From the NCBI GenBank assembly GCA_003576845.1, contig QEVJ01000003.1:1-64000 (forward strand): DNA of 64,000 nt, given 5' to 3'. The translations under genes and the position numbers were made by a program. Each line of letters opens with the position of its first letter. The first letter of the stretch is position 1. This DNA comes from Planctomycetota bacterium. GTDB taxonomy: Bacteria > Planctomycetota > Planctomycetia > Pirellulales > PLA5. The notes under the pieces are model-generated. The model saw only the letters and a list, made by a program, of their open reading frames with translations, made no database searches and was not told the origin of the DNA. Positions 53,597-62,750 of the stretch are shown here, piece after piece.

Positions 53597-54061
53597 ATGG
53601 ACGACAATCCGTTTGCCAGCCCGGAGCATGTGGAAGACACCGACGCGCCGCCGGAAGCGACGCCGCCCGAGCCGACGTTGCCGGCGCACCGGACACAGGC
53701 GCGGCGGTGCATCTTGTTCGTCGCGGTGGTCTGCGGGGCGATGTCGGCGAGCATGCTGTTCGGGTTAATCGTCAACCTGACGTACACCTATCCGGGCACG
53801 GACAAATCGGTCGCGGAGGTCGCCCCGTTGTGGCTGGCGGGACTGCCGACCTACGGCATCGGCTTCGGCGTGCTCGCGTGGTGCCTGATCCGTTACCGAG
53901 CCGCGATCGGCCGCTGGGACGCGCCGGAATCGGTCGGCGGCGAAGAGTTTCTCGACGTACACACGCGGTTCTGGAGAGCCGTGGCGCAGGTGCTGTTCGT
54001 ATTCGCCGCGTACGTGATTATCAGCATGGTGTTCGCGTCGATGGATTTTTCGTCGTACTGA
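53597..54061 (+). CDS. small membrane protein, NPFASP-type N-terminus
   Basis: The 154-residue protein begins MDDNPFASPE, the characteristic short N-terminal motif of many planctomycete membrane proteins, then has an acidic/Pro-rich stretch. Three membrane helices follow (about 41-66, 78-100 and 128-150). No family is recognised. A GGAG site 10 bases before the ATG supports the start. It lies in an accessory patch surrounded by repeats. Confidence 0.68.
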   Translation: MDDNPFASPEHVEDTDAPPEATPPEPTLPAHRTQARRCILFVAVVCGAMSASMLFGLIVNLTYTYPGTDKSVAEVAPLWLAGLPTYGIGFGVLAWCLIRYRAAIGRWDAPESVGGEEFLDVHTRFWRAVAQVLFVFAAYVIISMVFASMDFSSY

Positions 54062-54197
54062 GTGCGGCGGCGGCGGTGGGAAGATGGAATTCGGTCGGGT
54101 GGCATTTTTGGGCGGGCGACGGTGCCTCCCCGCCGAATCGTCTTGTGGTTAGCCATCGCGCGATGGGGCAACGTCGATCGAGAACTCAGTCGGGACG

Positions 54198-54300
54198 TCC
54201 GTGCCTTGGGAGATTGTCCCCGCCCCTCACTGGCGTAGCCAGTGACACCCCGCGATAATGGTCGGGTTGTCGGACGGGCGCGATGCTGTCACCCTGCGGC
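54198..54300 (+). repeat. dispersed GC-rich repeat, copy B
   Basis: It carries TTGTCCCCGCC and the palindrome CACTGGCGTAGCCAGTG, then CGATAATGG and a GGGTTGTCGG run as in copy A. It fills most of the 320-base gap between two orphan genes, where no other gene is seen. Confidence 0.6.
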
Positions 54301-54381
54301 ACAGATTTGACCTGGCCGGCCCTTGAAGGAAGATTCTTTCGATTAAACATACCCACTAGCACCCTCCTAAAGGGTAGGCCG

Positions 54382-55500
54382 ATGCGTGTTCTCTGCCCGC
54401 ACTGCCAAAAGTCGTTGCGACTCGACGAAAACTTCAAGGGTAACCGCGCTCGGTGCCCAGCCTGTGGTGGAGTCTTGTCGCTTGGCTTACACAAAGACGC
54501 CTCAAATGCTCACGACGTCAATTCGCGTCACGACAGTGCGCCAAAAGGCGAATCGGCGACGGGTACGAACAGTTTCGGGGTGGTCGTTTCCATATGCGGC
54601 ATGATTTGCATTGTCGCGATTGGCTTGTTGATTTGGTTCATCGCCGTTCGCGATACGTGGGAGATTGAGAACTCCGGGCGAATCGCGAGGACCTTGGAGG
54701 AAGCATATGAACTTCGAGAACCTGAGCCGTTCGAAGCTTACAAGAAAATTGACGCGGTTCTGCAAGAAACGCATGGACGAAAGTTCGAGGACGCGGCGTT
54801 CGCGAGCAAGTTAGAGGAGGCGGCACGAATTCGCGACGAACTCTACCCTAAAGTTCAAGCGCAGATCCAAGCAGCCGAAAGGGAGCAGCAGCGCAAGATC
54901 ACGGCGGAAGCGGAACGAATTAGACGCGAGCAAGAGGCAGCAGCGCAAGAAGTTGAAAGGCAACGAGCTGCGGATGAGGCTCGCAAGTTGGAGGAGGCAA
55001 TTCGCCTCGCGAAGGACGATCGTAGGCGCGAAGCTGGTAGAGCATATCGGAACGCTCCTCATTCAGCTCGCGTGGCGCTAAATGCACTGAAAAAAGTTGA
55101 AGCACGAACTGAGGTAGGCGTGATATACGCGGACTATTCAAAAGTTGTGGGCGAAATGTGGGGTGACGTGAAGATCTTTATCGAGTCACCGGACGGCAAG
55201 AAACTTCCCGAGTTTAATATCATTCTGGCGAAGGCAGCGGCTGACTACAAACTGGCGTTGGACATATGGTCGGCAAGAATCCAAACGACCAATCCTTATT
55301 TCAAATTCTATAGGCCGGAAGTTGAGGCCCTTCAGCAACGATGTTGGTTACGTGCAAGTATTCGAATACGGCTTGGACAATCTTTGCTCGATAACGAAGA
55401 TATTGAAGGCACGCTTCGCGCGATTGAAGGAATCGCGGAGCGCGACGACGACCTCAACGAGGAATGGAAAAAGCTCGAGAAGAGGATCAATGAAAAGTAG
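54382..55500 (+). CDS. zinc-ribbon, membrane and coiled-coil protein
   Basis: The 372-residue product starts with a zinc ribbon of the MJ0042-like type (CPHCQKSLRL, RCPACGGV), followed after about 35 residues by one membrane helix (VVVSICGMICIVAIGLLIWFI, about 66-90) and a charged coiled coil (about 155-245, Glu/Arg/Ala-rich). The C-terminal 120 residues are globular and helical. No family is recognised. A/T-richer codons than most genes in the window suggest recent acquisition. Many planctomycetes have paralogous zinc-ribbon/TM proteins of this layout. Confidence 0.7.
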   Translation: MRVLCPHCQKSLRLDENFKGNRARCPACGGVLSLGLHKDASNAHDVNSRHDSAPKGESATGTNSFGVVVSICGMICIVAIGLLIWFIAVRDTWEIENSGRIARTLEEAYELREPEPFEAYKKIDAVLQETHGRKFEDAAFASKLEEAARIRDELYPKVQAQIQAAEREQQRKITAEAERIRREQEAAAQEVERQRAADEARKLEEAIRLAKDDRRREAGRAYRNAPHSARVALNALKKVEARTEVGVIYADYSKVVGEMWGDVKIFIESPDGKKLPEFNIILAKAAADYKLALDIWSARIQTTNPYFKFYRPEVEALQQRCWLRASIRIRLGQSLLDNEDIEGTLRAIEGIAERDDDLNEEWKKLEKRINEK

Positions 55501-55523
55501 TTTTGGCGTAAGTCACGTAGTCA

Positions 55524-55679
55524 CGTAGGGTGGGCTGTGCCCACCGGAATCTCCGAACAGGAGCAAGGCCGGATCGCCATGCCGCCCCGTGACTTCAACG
55601 CGGTCCGCTGAAAAACGAGTGCCGCGACGGCGCCCCGCCCGAAGAAATTGATGAGCCGGTGGGCACAGCCCACGCTACG
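55524..55679. repeat. 156-bp element with 24-bp inverted ends
   Basis: Arms at 55524-55547 and 55656-55679 pair with a single mismatch; their core is GTGGGCTGTGCCCACCGG. The centre of about 108 bases has no gene. The family is common in planctomycete intergenic DNA. Confidence 0.72.
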
Positions 55680-55756
55680 TTACTGGCCGAGCCGGTGCCA
55701 CCCGACGATCACCGTGGCATTGTCGGGCGGGCGCGACAGTGCGACCCCGCCGCCCC
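55680..55756 (+). repeat. dispersed GC-rich repeat, copy C
   Basis: It begins ACTGGCCGAGCCGGTGCCAC directly after the inverted-repeat element and continues with CGATCACCGTGGCATTGTCGG, matching copies A and B. The remaining stretch to 55955 shows no gene. Confidence 0.58.
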
Positions 55757-55955
55757 GTCGATGATGTGTCAATCGATAAAATCACGTCGCGCTGGGGAAA
55801 GGTCACGATCATGTGGATTCACAGACTGACGAACGTGCCGTAGCATCTCGTCTTGCCGATGATGTATCGAGCGTACAAAGAGCATGCACCAAGCGGCAAC
55901 GCTGCCCAACATTAACCAAACGTCGAGCCGATCCCAAGGTCACGGCAATCGCATC

Positions 55956-57089
55956 TTATTTCTCGGCGAAACTGAGGAGGATTCGTTCGAGCACGTCGGT
56001 CGAGAGGCAAGCTCGGTAGCGTTTGCCTCGGAGAGTCTCTTTTTGGGAAGTGTCCGACGAGAGGATGGACACTGCCAGTCTTCGTAACATGGCTGAGGTC
56101 TGCGGGGCCTGGTGTTTGCGGATGCGGCTTTGGTCCTCTGTAAAAGTTACATCCAAAACCCAGTGCAACTGGCTCTCGATGCTCCAATGCTGGCGGATCA
56201 ACTTGGCGAGCGTCTTCACTTTCGGCGGCAGACTCGACAGGTAATAACTCACCTCGCCCTTCTCTATTTCGCCCACGCGCGTGATGCGGATCACCATCAC
56301 CAGCGTTGCCAGGCTTGCCCAGGCGGCAAAGCCGGGCAGCGATTTCGGCGCCGGCAGGGCGACGTACTCGCGGCGTTCCTCGCGGCCGCGATTCTTTTCG
56401 ACCGTCACGTGCCGCCGCATGTTCGCGGGCGGAGCGTCGGCTTCGAGCGCGGCGGTGAACTCCGCTTCGACCGCTTCGCGCAGCGTCGGATGATTGTCTT
56501 TGAGCGCCAGCACGTAGTCGCCTTCGCCGGCGACGACCTTCGCGGCGATGTCCTTTTGACAGCCCATCGCGTCGACCGTCACCGTCGCCCCTTTGAGATT
56601 CAGCAGGTCCAACAGCAGCGGTATGGCCGTGATTTCATTGGACTTATCGTCGATGGCGACTTGGCCGAGCGTAAGCCGCGCTTCGGTCGCCCACGCGGAA
56701 ACGAGGTGCAACGGATTGCGGCCGGCGGCCTTGTCGAACGAGCGGCGGAGCGTCTTGCCGTCGATCGCGATGTGCTTGCCAAGTTCCTTGCCGATGTCGA
56801 TGAACCATTGCTGAATGCACGCCGCTAGCTTGGCCGGATCGAGCCGCGCGAACACGCGGCCGAACGTGTCGTGCGACGGGATGCCGTTTTCGAGTTTGAG
56901 AAACGTTCTCAACCAAGTCAGCCGCTCCTTGCCGAACCGCTCGATGTCCATCCACGAGTCACCCCCGGCAATCGTGCCGCAAAGTGCTGTCACCACTAGC
57001 TCGAACAAATCGTGTCTGCGCGTCCGCGCGACGCGCGGGTCTGTAAGATTTTCAAACGGCGTGAATACGGCAACCAGACGCTCCGACAT
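55956..57089 (-). mobile_element. ISAs1-family transposase
   Basis: The 377-residue protein is full length and typical of the ISAs1 (H-repeat) family: FENLTDPRVARTRRHDLFE, GDSWMDIERFGKERLTWL, GIPSHDTFGRVFARLDP, then HIAIDGKTLRRS, VTVDAMGCQKDIA and the C-terminal HWSIESQLHWVLDVTFTEDQ. The DDE residues lie in these conserved stretches (Asp in AIDGKT, Asp in VDAMG, Glu in SIESQLHWVLD), so the enzyme may be active. It has a strong GGAGGG site. I could not find clear terminal inverted repeats or a target duplication in the flanks. Confidence 0.9.
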
Positions 57090-57151
57090 CGTAAAACCCT
57101 CCGTGAGATTTAGTGCTCCACGAAGGAATCAAAGCAAGGCCCTTGTTTCTT

Positions 57152-57532
57152 TCAAGCGGCTTGCAATACTGTCGGATGATTAGATGCGATTGCCGTGTCC
57201 CAAGGTGAAGTAGCTTCTGGAACGTGTGATCCAATCATCGTGCGACTCGCAATCAATGATGTTGCCAGAACATTCGCGGCGAGAAAAAATGCGGTGTAGT
57301 AACTCGTGGACGTGTATCTCGTCCAGCGTAAGCCGCAATAAAGTCCAAGTACTGCTAACGACAAGAGAAACGCACCAAACGATAAAACATGCGGCTTTAG
57401 ATGTGGCCAGATGACTGCACCAGTCGCAGCCAATACCTGTGATATGACTAGGACGGCGCCACCAGCGCAGTAAAGGCGAACCGTCCATTCATCAAATCGC
57501 TTGATCGGGGGCTTGGATGTTTCGGTTGCCAT
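57152..57532 (-). CDS. small membrane protein of unknown function
   Basis: The 126-residue protein has four hydrophobic segments (about 15-34, 38-58, 66-82 and 88-106; for example AVLVISQVLAATGAVIW and YYTAFFLAANVLATSLI). No family is recognised. The ATG at 57532 follows AGAGAA. The C-terminus lies only about 60 bases from the transposase gene, so the insertion sequence may have altered its end; no intact homologue is present for comparison. The open frame upstream of 57532 is not protein-like. Confidence 0.52.
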   Translation of the reverse strand: MATETSKPPIKRFDEWTVRLYCAGGAVLVISQVLAATGAVIWPHLKPHVLSFGAFLLSLAVLGLYCGLRWTRYTSTSYYTAFFLAANVLATSLIASRTMIGSHVPEATSPWDTAIASNHPTVLQAA

Positions 57533-57901
57533 AATTGGTTCTCTACGAAAATGGCCCCGGTAGGTCGTCTCCCAGGGCCGTCGCTCGGCAGGTTGGCGCT
57601 GATGATCGCGTTGCCGTCCAAGCGCAGTTGCCATTACCTTGGTGCGGCGCTCGGTCGGGCAGTGCTGGATGACGACTGCATCGGCGAGGACGATGGTCGC
57701 GTCACCCGACATGCCATTGCCGCGCCGTTCGCTGGTTCCACGGCGGGCTTGCCCAGCAATGTGGAAGCGGCGAACGACTGACCAACGAGCACGTCGTTTT
57801 TGACATGCCATTTTGAACGCGGTTGGCAGGCGCTTTAGGAATTCGGACTCCTACGGCACATCGCCCTGCTGGACATGCCAGCATTAGTAGCCGGCGCGAC
57901 G
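57533..57901. other. gap without a supported gene
   Basis: About 370 bases between two minus-strand membrane-protein genes. No frame is convincing on either strand; the overlapping open frames have mixed Arg/Cys-rich composition. Confidence 0.38.
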
Positions 57902-58393
57902 CTAGGAACGGTACGGTGGTTCGATGATGCCCGACCCACCAACCACGTGCGGGGGTACCGTGGGCGACGAGACCATCGTCATTTGTCGCCAATTGGACTC
58001 GTCAAAGGGGCCAGTGTCCCGTTTGGCTTCTCCACCCTCGATGAACGCCACGTATTGATTAGTCGGGTTGCCCGGCACGGCGTCGAGTATCCCCTGCCGG
58101 ATTCCAAGCACTACTTGCTTCGTAGCCGAATATGCATCGTCAAGTACCGGGGTGTAGTACGAGACAACCTCTTCGGCGTTCTTAGGAATGAGAAGTATCT
58201 CGACGCCCCCGGCTACCACTCCTGCACCGAGTATGACCCTGACGACGATGTTTCGACCGATCATGCCCAGCCATTCAAAGGCACCCGGCAAATTGTCGGC
58301 ATGGGAAACGACCGGGAATTTGATCCCGCAGCGTTCGAGCAAATCTTGCAATTGCTGCGACTCTTCCGGCGTTAACGAACCTTGATTCTGCAT
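57902..58393 (-). CDS. membrane protein of unknown function
   Basis: The 163-residue protein has a soluble N-terminus with a short acidic helix (LTPEESQQLQDLLERCGI), one membrane helix (about 50-70, VVRVILGAGVVAGGVEILLI) and a soluble C-terminal half ending in a Pro/Gly-rich tail. No family is recognised. A GGAG site lies 9 bases before ATG 58393. Its composition is plainer and less GC-rich than that of the KDO genes beyond it. Confidence 0.58.
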   Translation of the reverse strand: MQNQGSLTPEESQQLQDLLERCGIKFPVVSHADNLPGAFEWLGMIGRNIVVRVILGAGVVAGGVEILLIPKNAEEVVSYYTPVLDDAYSATKQVVLGIRQGILDAVPGNPTNQYVAFIEGGEAKRDTGPFDESNWRQMTMVSSPTVPPHVVGGSGIIEPPYRS

Positions 58394-58575
58394 CGCACCG
58401 ACTCCGCGTAGGGAAACTGTCTCTCATCAAGGTAGCGGTGGGGTGGCTTCTGTGCAAGCCACAAAACTTCGCCAAGTGCCACTGCTGGACAAGGCAGGTA
58501 TGGCACCCGAACTCCGCGACCCGCGACCCGTTGGCGCTTCTCGCACCATGCGGAGCATGATGGGTACGTTGTTGC

Positions 58576-61500
58576 TCACCGCAGCGCGTCGCGGTTGATT
58601 GGCGGTAGGTTGCTGAGGTTCAGGCTTTTGGCGTCGTCGACTTCGACGGTGTTCGTCGAGCGCCAGAACATGACTTTGCGGGCGGCGGCTTTGGTGGAGG
58701 GGCCGCCGGGTTTGGATTGGCGGGTGAGGACCGCGTCGGCGCGGCCCGTGCCTTCGAGGATCAGCAGGTCTTTCGCTTCGGCGTAGGTCATGCGGTCGGC
58801 GCGGGCGGTGAAGGTCGGGCCTTCGACGAAGGCGTTGCCCTCGGCGGCGAGTTCGATCGGCTGGCGGCCGGGGCGCGTGCGGTCGATCGCCGGTTGGGCG
58901 ACCGTGAGCCGATCGGAGGTGAGCGTGATCACGCCTTCGGGCACTGCGTGGGCGACGTCGAGGACGATCGTCTGCTGCCAGTCGTCGACGGGACCATAGA
59001 CACAGCGAATCTGATCGCTGAGCGTGATCTGCCGCGCGTTGAGGTTGCCGGTCGCTTCGCGTTGGAAGTGGGCTTCGAGAAACGTCAGGCGACGCGAGGC
59101 CGTCGAGTTCTCGGGCGCTTCCGTTTGCGAGCCGGGCACGATGCGGGTGTCGCGCGATGGGGTCGCGCTTGAGCCGCCGAACATCTGGCTCGCGCCGCGA
59201 CGATGCGAGCGGATCGAGCCGGGTCCGTGGGCGACGATCGCGCCGGTGGTCTGGTCGATGGCGAGGTCTTGGGCGAGGATCACGTCGTGGGCCGTTTGCT
59301 CGCCGTTTTCATAGCTGCGGCTGTCGAGACGCATGCCGCCCTGGCACGTGAGCGACGCGACCTTGACGTTCTGCGGCTCGCGCGGCGGCGCGGTGAAGTC
59401 GACGCGCTCGGCGAGGCGGGCTTGCAACAGTTGCGTGGCGAGCCGCTGCGTCGGGCCGGTCGCTTCGACCGACTCGCGATAGCGGATCGTTTCGCCGTCG
59501 AAGTCCATCGCCGCTTGCCAGGCGACGGTCATGCTCTGCGGCGTGCCGAGCGGGCGGCCTTCGAGGTCGCGGTCGATCGGCACGGTCATCTGGCCCGGGC
59601 CGTCGATCCACAGGCGGTTCGCGCCGCGATCGAAGTTGATTTGTGCGGCCGACATGACGAGTCCGCGGGCGGCGACGACGGCGGGTCGGCCCGCGATGGT
59701 GGCGACGCTGTTCGTGGTGCTCGCGCGGGCGATGCGGACTTCCTCGCCGCGAACGGAGAACGGTTTTTGCGACGGATCGGCGACGGCCGTTTCGACCAGT
59801 TCCGCCCCGCCCAAGATTTCCACGTCTTCGACGACCGGCTGCACGTCGGTCCAGAGCACGTTGACGCGAAGCAGCTTGCCGGCGACGGCGAAGCGCGACG
59901 TGGGCGCGGCGGCTTTCGGTTGTGGGCGAACGGGCGGAGCGTCGGGCGGTGGTTCGGCTTCGATCGCTTCGAGATGCGCGGCCGCGTCGGGCGGGGGCGA
60001 CGTCGTCACGTCTTGAAACCAGACTTCGAAGCGGCCCGGATCGCCGGCGAGCTGCGCGGCGCGGATTCTCACGTTGCCGGTCGCGAGCAAGCGGTCGGGA
60101 ACGGCGGCGGAGGCGAGCTTGCCGAGACCGGCGGCGTTTTGATTCGCGGCGGCGCGATCGGTTGGAGCGTAACTCGTGCGACGCGGCGTTGCCGAGGCGG
60201 CGACGGGCTGTTTCTCGTGGAGCCAGAGCCAGATTTCGTCGGCGGCCAGACTCCCGACGCCGGCGTAGTTGAGTTCCGCCTGGCCGAGGACGGAGAGCAG
60301 GTGTTGCCCTTCGTGCGGGCGCAGGCGAATCTCGCGCTGCCACGCAGCGCGGAAGCGGCTCGTGGGGTCGGATTCGCTGGCCGCTTCGAGCCAGCCGGGA
60401 CCGACCGCCTCAAACGTCGGCAGCCCATCGTTCGCCGCGGGTTGATAACTGACGCGCGGCGCGGAGATTTCGTTTTGTGGGCTGCGGAGCATCACGCGGG
60501 CGGAATCTTCCATCGTCACGCGGCCCGTCTTGAGGTCGTATTCGATCTTCTCGCAGCGCGCCGACGCGCCCGTCGACGGCGAACGAATCACGACGGGCCG
60601 GCCCGAAGCCCGCAAGCGGCGCACTTCGAGCGGCGGCATACGCTCGGGCTTGTCGCGGTCGTCGGGCTCGTCGGCATTGTCCTCGGCCGCTTGCGGCGAC
60701 GCCCGTTTCGGTTCCGCGCGCGGAGAAAAGCCCACGGCGAGCCAGTCGCAGGTGAGGTGGTCGCTTTCGCCGACGGGGTTCACGCGGAGCACGTCGACAT
60801 CGCGCTCGAACGACGCTTCTTGGCGCGCGAAATCGAAGCGGAACGGTCCGCGGGACGTAATCTCGATCGGCGGCTGCGGCTTGTCGCTCGTGGGCAGGTA
60901 CTGTCTGGCGATCAGGCCCGTCGGATCGAGCGCGGGCACGAGGTTGCGGGCGGTTGCTTGCTCCGTCGCGCCGGGTTTGGCGGCGGTGACGGACCGCGGC
61001 TTGTCGCTTTTTCCGGGCAATAGCCCTTCGCCGGACATTTGGAACCGCATTTTGACGTCGTAGACGAGTTCCATCGCTTCGAGACCGCCGAGCACGGGTC
61101 CGCGAGCACGGCCGCCGTCGCGCGGGGCGAGGTGGATGCGGAGCACGCGCCCGCTGCCGACATTCCGGCCGAGGCGGAAGTTGACCGGCGCCTGCGTTTC
61201 GATCCGCGTTTCGCCGAGCGTTACGTCGCGGGTCGAGATGAGTAGATCGTCTTCGGGGCCGGGCTGTTTCTGATCGCTGCGGATGGTGACGTTGCCGACG
61301 AGGCGGCCGCCTTTGAGGTTGCCGATCTTCGCGCGGCTTAAGTCGAGGGCGTTGTCGAATTCGAGGATCGCTTCGGGCGCTTCGAGGACGATCGCTTCGC
61401 CGTAGCGCGACTCGTCGTTCCGCGCGCCTTCGCTGGGAAACAGGATCATCGCGAACGGGGCGAGGCGAATCGACCGCGCATCGACGCCGTCGTAGTCCTT

Positions 61501-61755
61501 GATGAGCAGAACGCCCTGATCGCTTTCGAGCAGCTTGGGATTCTTCATCACCCAAGAATCGCTCGGGAACAAGCGGCGAAAGAGCGGCGCGTAGGCGGCG
61601 GTGGGGCTGTCGTCCGATCCGAAGCGGATCGGGTCGTCCGTCTCGACGCGCTGCACGCGCGGCTCGATCAGCGGCACGGCGATGAGCGCATAGACCAAAT
61701 ACGCAGCCAGCGAGGCGGCGAAGGCGAGGCCGACACGGATCGCTTTGCGTCGCAT
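58576..61755 (-). CDS. OstA/LptA-like LPS-transport protein, very large
   Basis: The 1059-residue protein has an N-terminal membrane anchor (about 8-30, VGLAFAASLAAYLVYALIAV) like LptC and then repeated beta-jellyroll OstA-type segments. Conserved-looking elements recur (RDVTLGETRIET, RRLRASGRPVVIRS, ATGNVRIRA, LTLSDQIRCVY-like and LILEGTGRADAVL). This is a fusion or expansion of LptC/LptA-type modules that in other bacteria carry LPS across the periplasm. It follows kdsC on the minus strand after a palindromic insertion. LptC plus several LptA-like repeats in one chain is unusual; the family assignment is moderate. Confidence 0.7.
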   Translation of the reverse strand: MRRKAIRVGLAFAASLAAYLVYALIAVPLIEPRVQRVETDDPIRFGSDDSPTAAYAPLFRRLFPSDSWVMKNPKLLESDQGVLLIKDYDGVDARSIRLAPFAMILFPSEGARNDESRYGEAIVLEAPEAILEFDNALDLSRAKIGNLKGGRLVGNVTIRSDQKQPGPEDDLLISTRDVTLGETRIETQAPVNFRLGRNVGSGRVLRIHLAPRDGGRARGPVLGGLEAMELVYDVKMRFQMSGEGLLPGKSDKPRSVTAAKPGATEQATARNLVPALDPTGLIARQYLPTSDKPQPPIEITSRGPFRFDFARQEASFERDVDVLRVNPVGESDHLTCDWLAVGFSPRAEPKRASPQAAEDNADEPDDRDKPERMPPLEVRRLRASGRPVVIRSPSTGASARCEKIEYDLKTGRVTMEDSARVMLRSPQNEISAPRVSYQPAANDGLPTFEAVGPGWLEAASESDPTSRFRAAWQREIRLRPHEGQHLLSVLGQAELNYAGVGSLAADEIWLWLHEKQPVAASATPRRTSYAPTDRAAANQNAAGLGKLASAAVPDRLLATGNVRIRAAQLAGDPGRFEVWFQDVTTSPPPDAAAHLEAIEAEPPPDAPPVRPQPKAAAPTSRFAVAGKLLRVNVLWTDVQPVVEDVEILGGAELVETAVADPSQKPFSVRGEEVRIARASTTNSVATIAGRPAVVAARGLVMSAAQINFDRGANRLWIDGPGQMTVPIDRDLEGRPLGTPQSMTVAWQAAMDFDGETIRYRESVEATGPTQRLATQLLQARLAERVDFTAPPREPQNVKVASLTCQGGMRLDSRSYENGEQTAHDVILAQDLAIDQTTGAIVAHGPGSIRSHRRGASQMFGGSSATPSRDTRIVPGSQTEAPENSTASRRLTFLEAHFQREATGNLNARQITLSDQIRCVYGPVDDWQQTIVLDVAHAVPEGVITLTSDRLTVAQPAIDRTRPGRQPIELAAEGNAFVEGPTFTARADRMTYAEAKDLLILEGTGRADAVLTRQSKPGGPSTKAAARKVMFWRSTNTVEVDDAKSLNLSNLPPINRDALR

Positions 61756-61810
61756 TCGATTGCCGGTTTGGTGAACTCGAAGCGGCTCGACTAAACGTAA
61801 GGTAGTTCGT

Positions 61811-62171
61811 TAAACGCGGAGGACGCAGAGGACGCGGAGGGATCGCAGAGTGGCAGATTCGCTACAACCAAAGAACGATCCGCAGATGGCGCAGATGCTC
61901 GCAGATGAAAGGAACGCCGGGAGATTTCGCACATCTGCGGTCATCGGCGGAATCTGCGGATACTTATTGCTTGGAGTTGTCATCGTCGCATTTGGCGGTT
62001 CGAGAATTTTCCCAGCGTGGGAAGATTCGGAGCGTTAGGAGTGAGGAGGGCTTCGTCTCGTGTATCCGCTTGCCGCGGGGCGGCCGTGGCAGAACGCGAT
62101 CATTATTATCCCGATCGTCGATGAGATTCGTCTCTGCGCAACCTCCGCGTCCTCTGCGTCCTCTGCGTTTA
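61811..62171. repeat. nested palindromic element with 40-bp inverted ends
   Basis: The ends 61811-61850 and 62132-62171 are inverted copies agreeing at 36 of 40 positions; the core is GGACGCAGAGGACGCGGAGG. Inside, a second imperfect palindrome (about 61876-61962, CGCAGATGGCGCAGATG type) belongs to the family at 31366. A frame of 62 codons crosses it but is made of translated repeat. It fills most of the 470-base gap between the OstA-like gene and kdsC, otherwise gene-free. Confidence 0.68.
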
Positions 62172-62225
62172 AGAAACTGTGGCGTGAAATCGTGAGAGAT
62201 GTCGAACGCAAAGGTGTCTTATGGA

Positions 62226-62750
62226 CTAGCGCCCGTCGTAGGCGCCGAGGAGTTGACCCCAGTGGCCTTGGACTTTGAGGATGGTTTCGATCAGTTCGCG
62301 GACCGCGCCGTGCCCGCCGGCGGCTTTGGTGATCCACAGCGCCGCGTCGCGGACGTCGGGCGTCGCGTCGGCCACCGCCACGCCCAGACCGACGTAACGG
62401 ATCGCCGGCAGGTCGGGCAGGTCGTCGCCGATGTACGCAATCTCGTGCGGCGGGATATCGAGATCGGTTACGAGTTCCTTCATGGCCGCGAGCTTGTCCT
62501 CCGCGCCTTGGCGAACGATCGATACGCCCAGCTCTGCGGCGCGGCGGGCGACCGTCGACGAGTTGCGGCCCGTCACGATGCCGAAGCGATGGCCCGCCTG
62601 CTGCCAAAGCTTGATCCCGAGGCCGTCGCGGATGTGGTACTGCTTGTGTTCGCCGCCCTGATCGTCGAATTCAAGGCGGCCGTCCGTCAGCACGCCGTCG
62701 ACGTCGGAGATGAGGAGCGTGATCGCTTTGGCGCGGGCTTCTACGGTCAT
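62226..62750 (-). CDS. kdsC: 3-deoxy-D-manno-octulosonate 8-phosphate phosphatase
   Basis: The 174-residue HAD-superfamily enzyme matches KdsC in length and motifs: catalytic Asp16 and Asp18 in ISDVDGVLTDGRL, motif II in GIVTGRNSS, motif III Lys in AEDKLAAM and motif IV in AYIGDDLPDLP. It lacks a cap domain, as in KdsC tetramers. It removes phosphate from KDO 8-phosphate for lipid A inner core synthesis. Its ATG overlaps the kdsD stop (ATGA, 62747-62750), so the two are translationally coupled. Confidence 0.92.
   Translation of the reverse strand: MTVEARAKAITLLISDVDGVLTDGRLEFDDQGGEHKQYHIRDGLGIKLWQQAGHRFGIVTGRNSSTVARRAAELGVSIVRQGAEDKLAAMKELVTDLDIPPHEIAYIGDDLPDLPAIRYVGLGVAVADATPDVRDAALWITKAAGGHGAVRELIETILKVQGHWGQLLGAYDGR

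Noticed and set aside
52938-53696. Full 252-codon dockerin frame as an intact gene
   Set aside because: Its 5' part reads through a dispersed repeat and overlaps the next gene, so only the 3' fragment is credible.
55780-57180. Terminal inverted repeats and target duplication of the ISAs1 element
   Set aside because: I compared both flanks by eye and found no convincing pair, so ends are not given.
61850-62038. 62-codon open frame between the OstA-like gene and kdsC
   Set aside because: It is the translation of the CGCAGATG palindrome family and has no ribosome-binding site.
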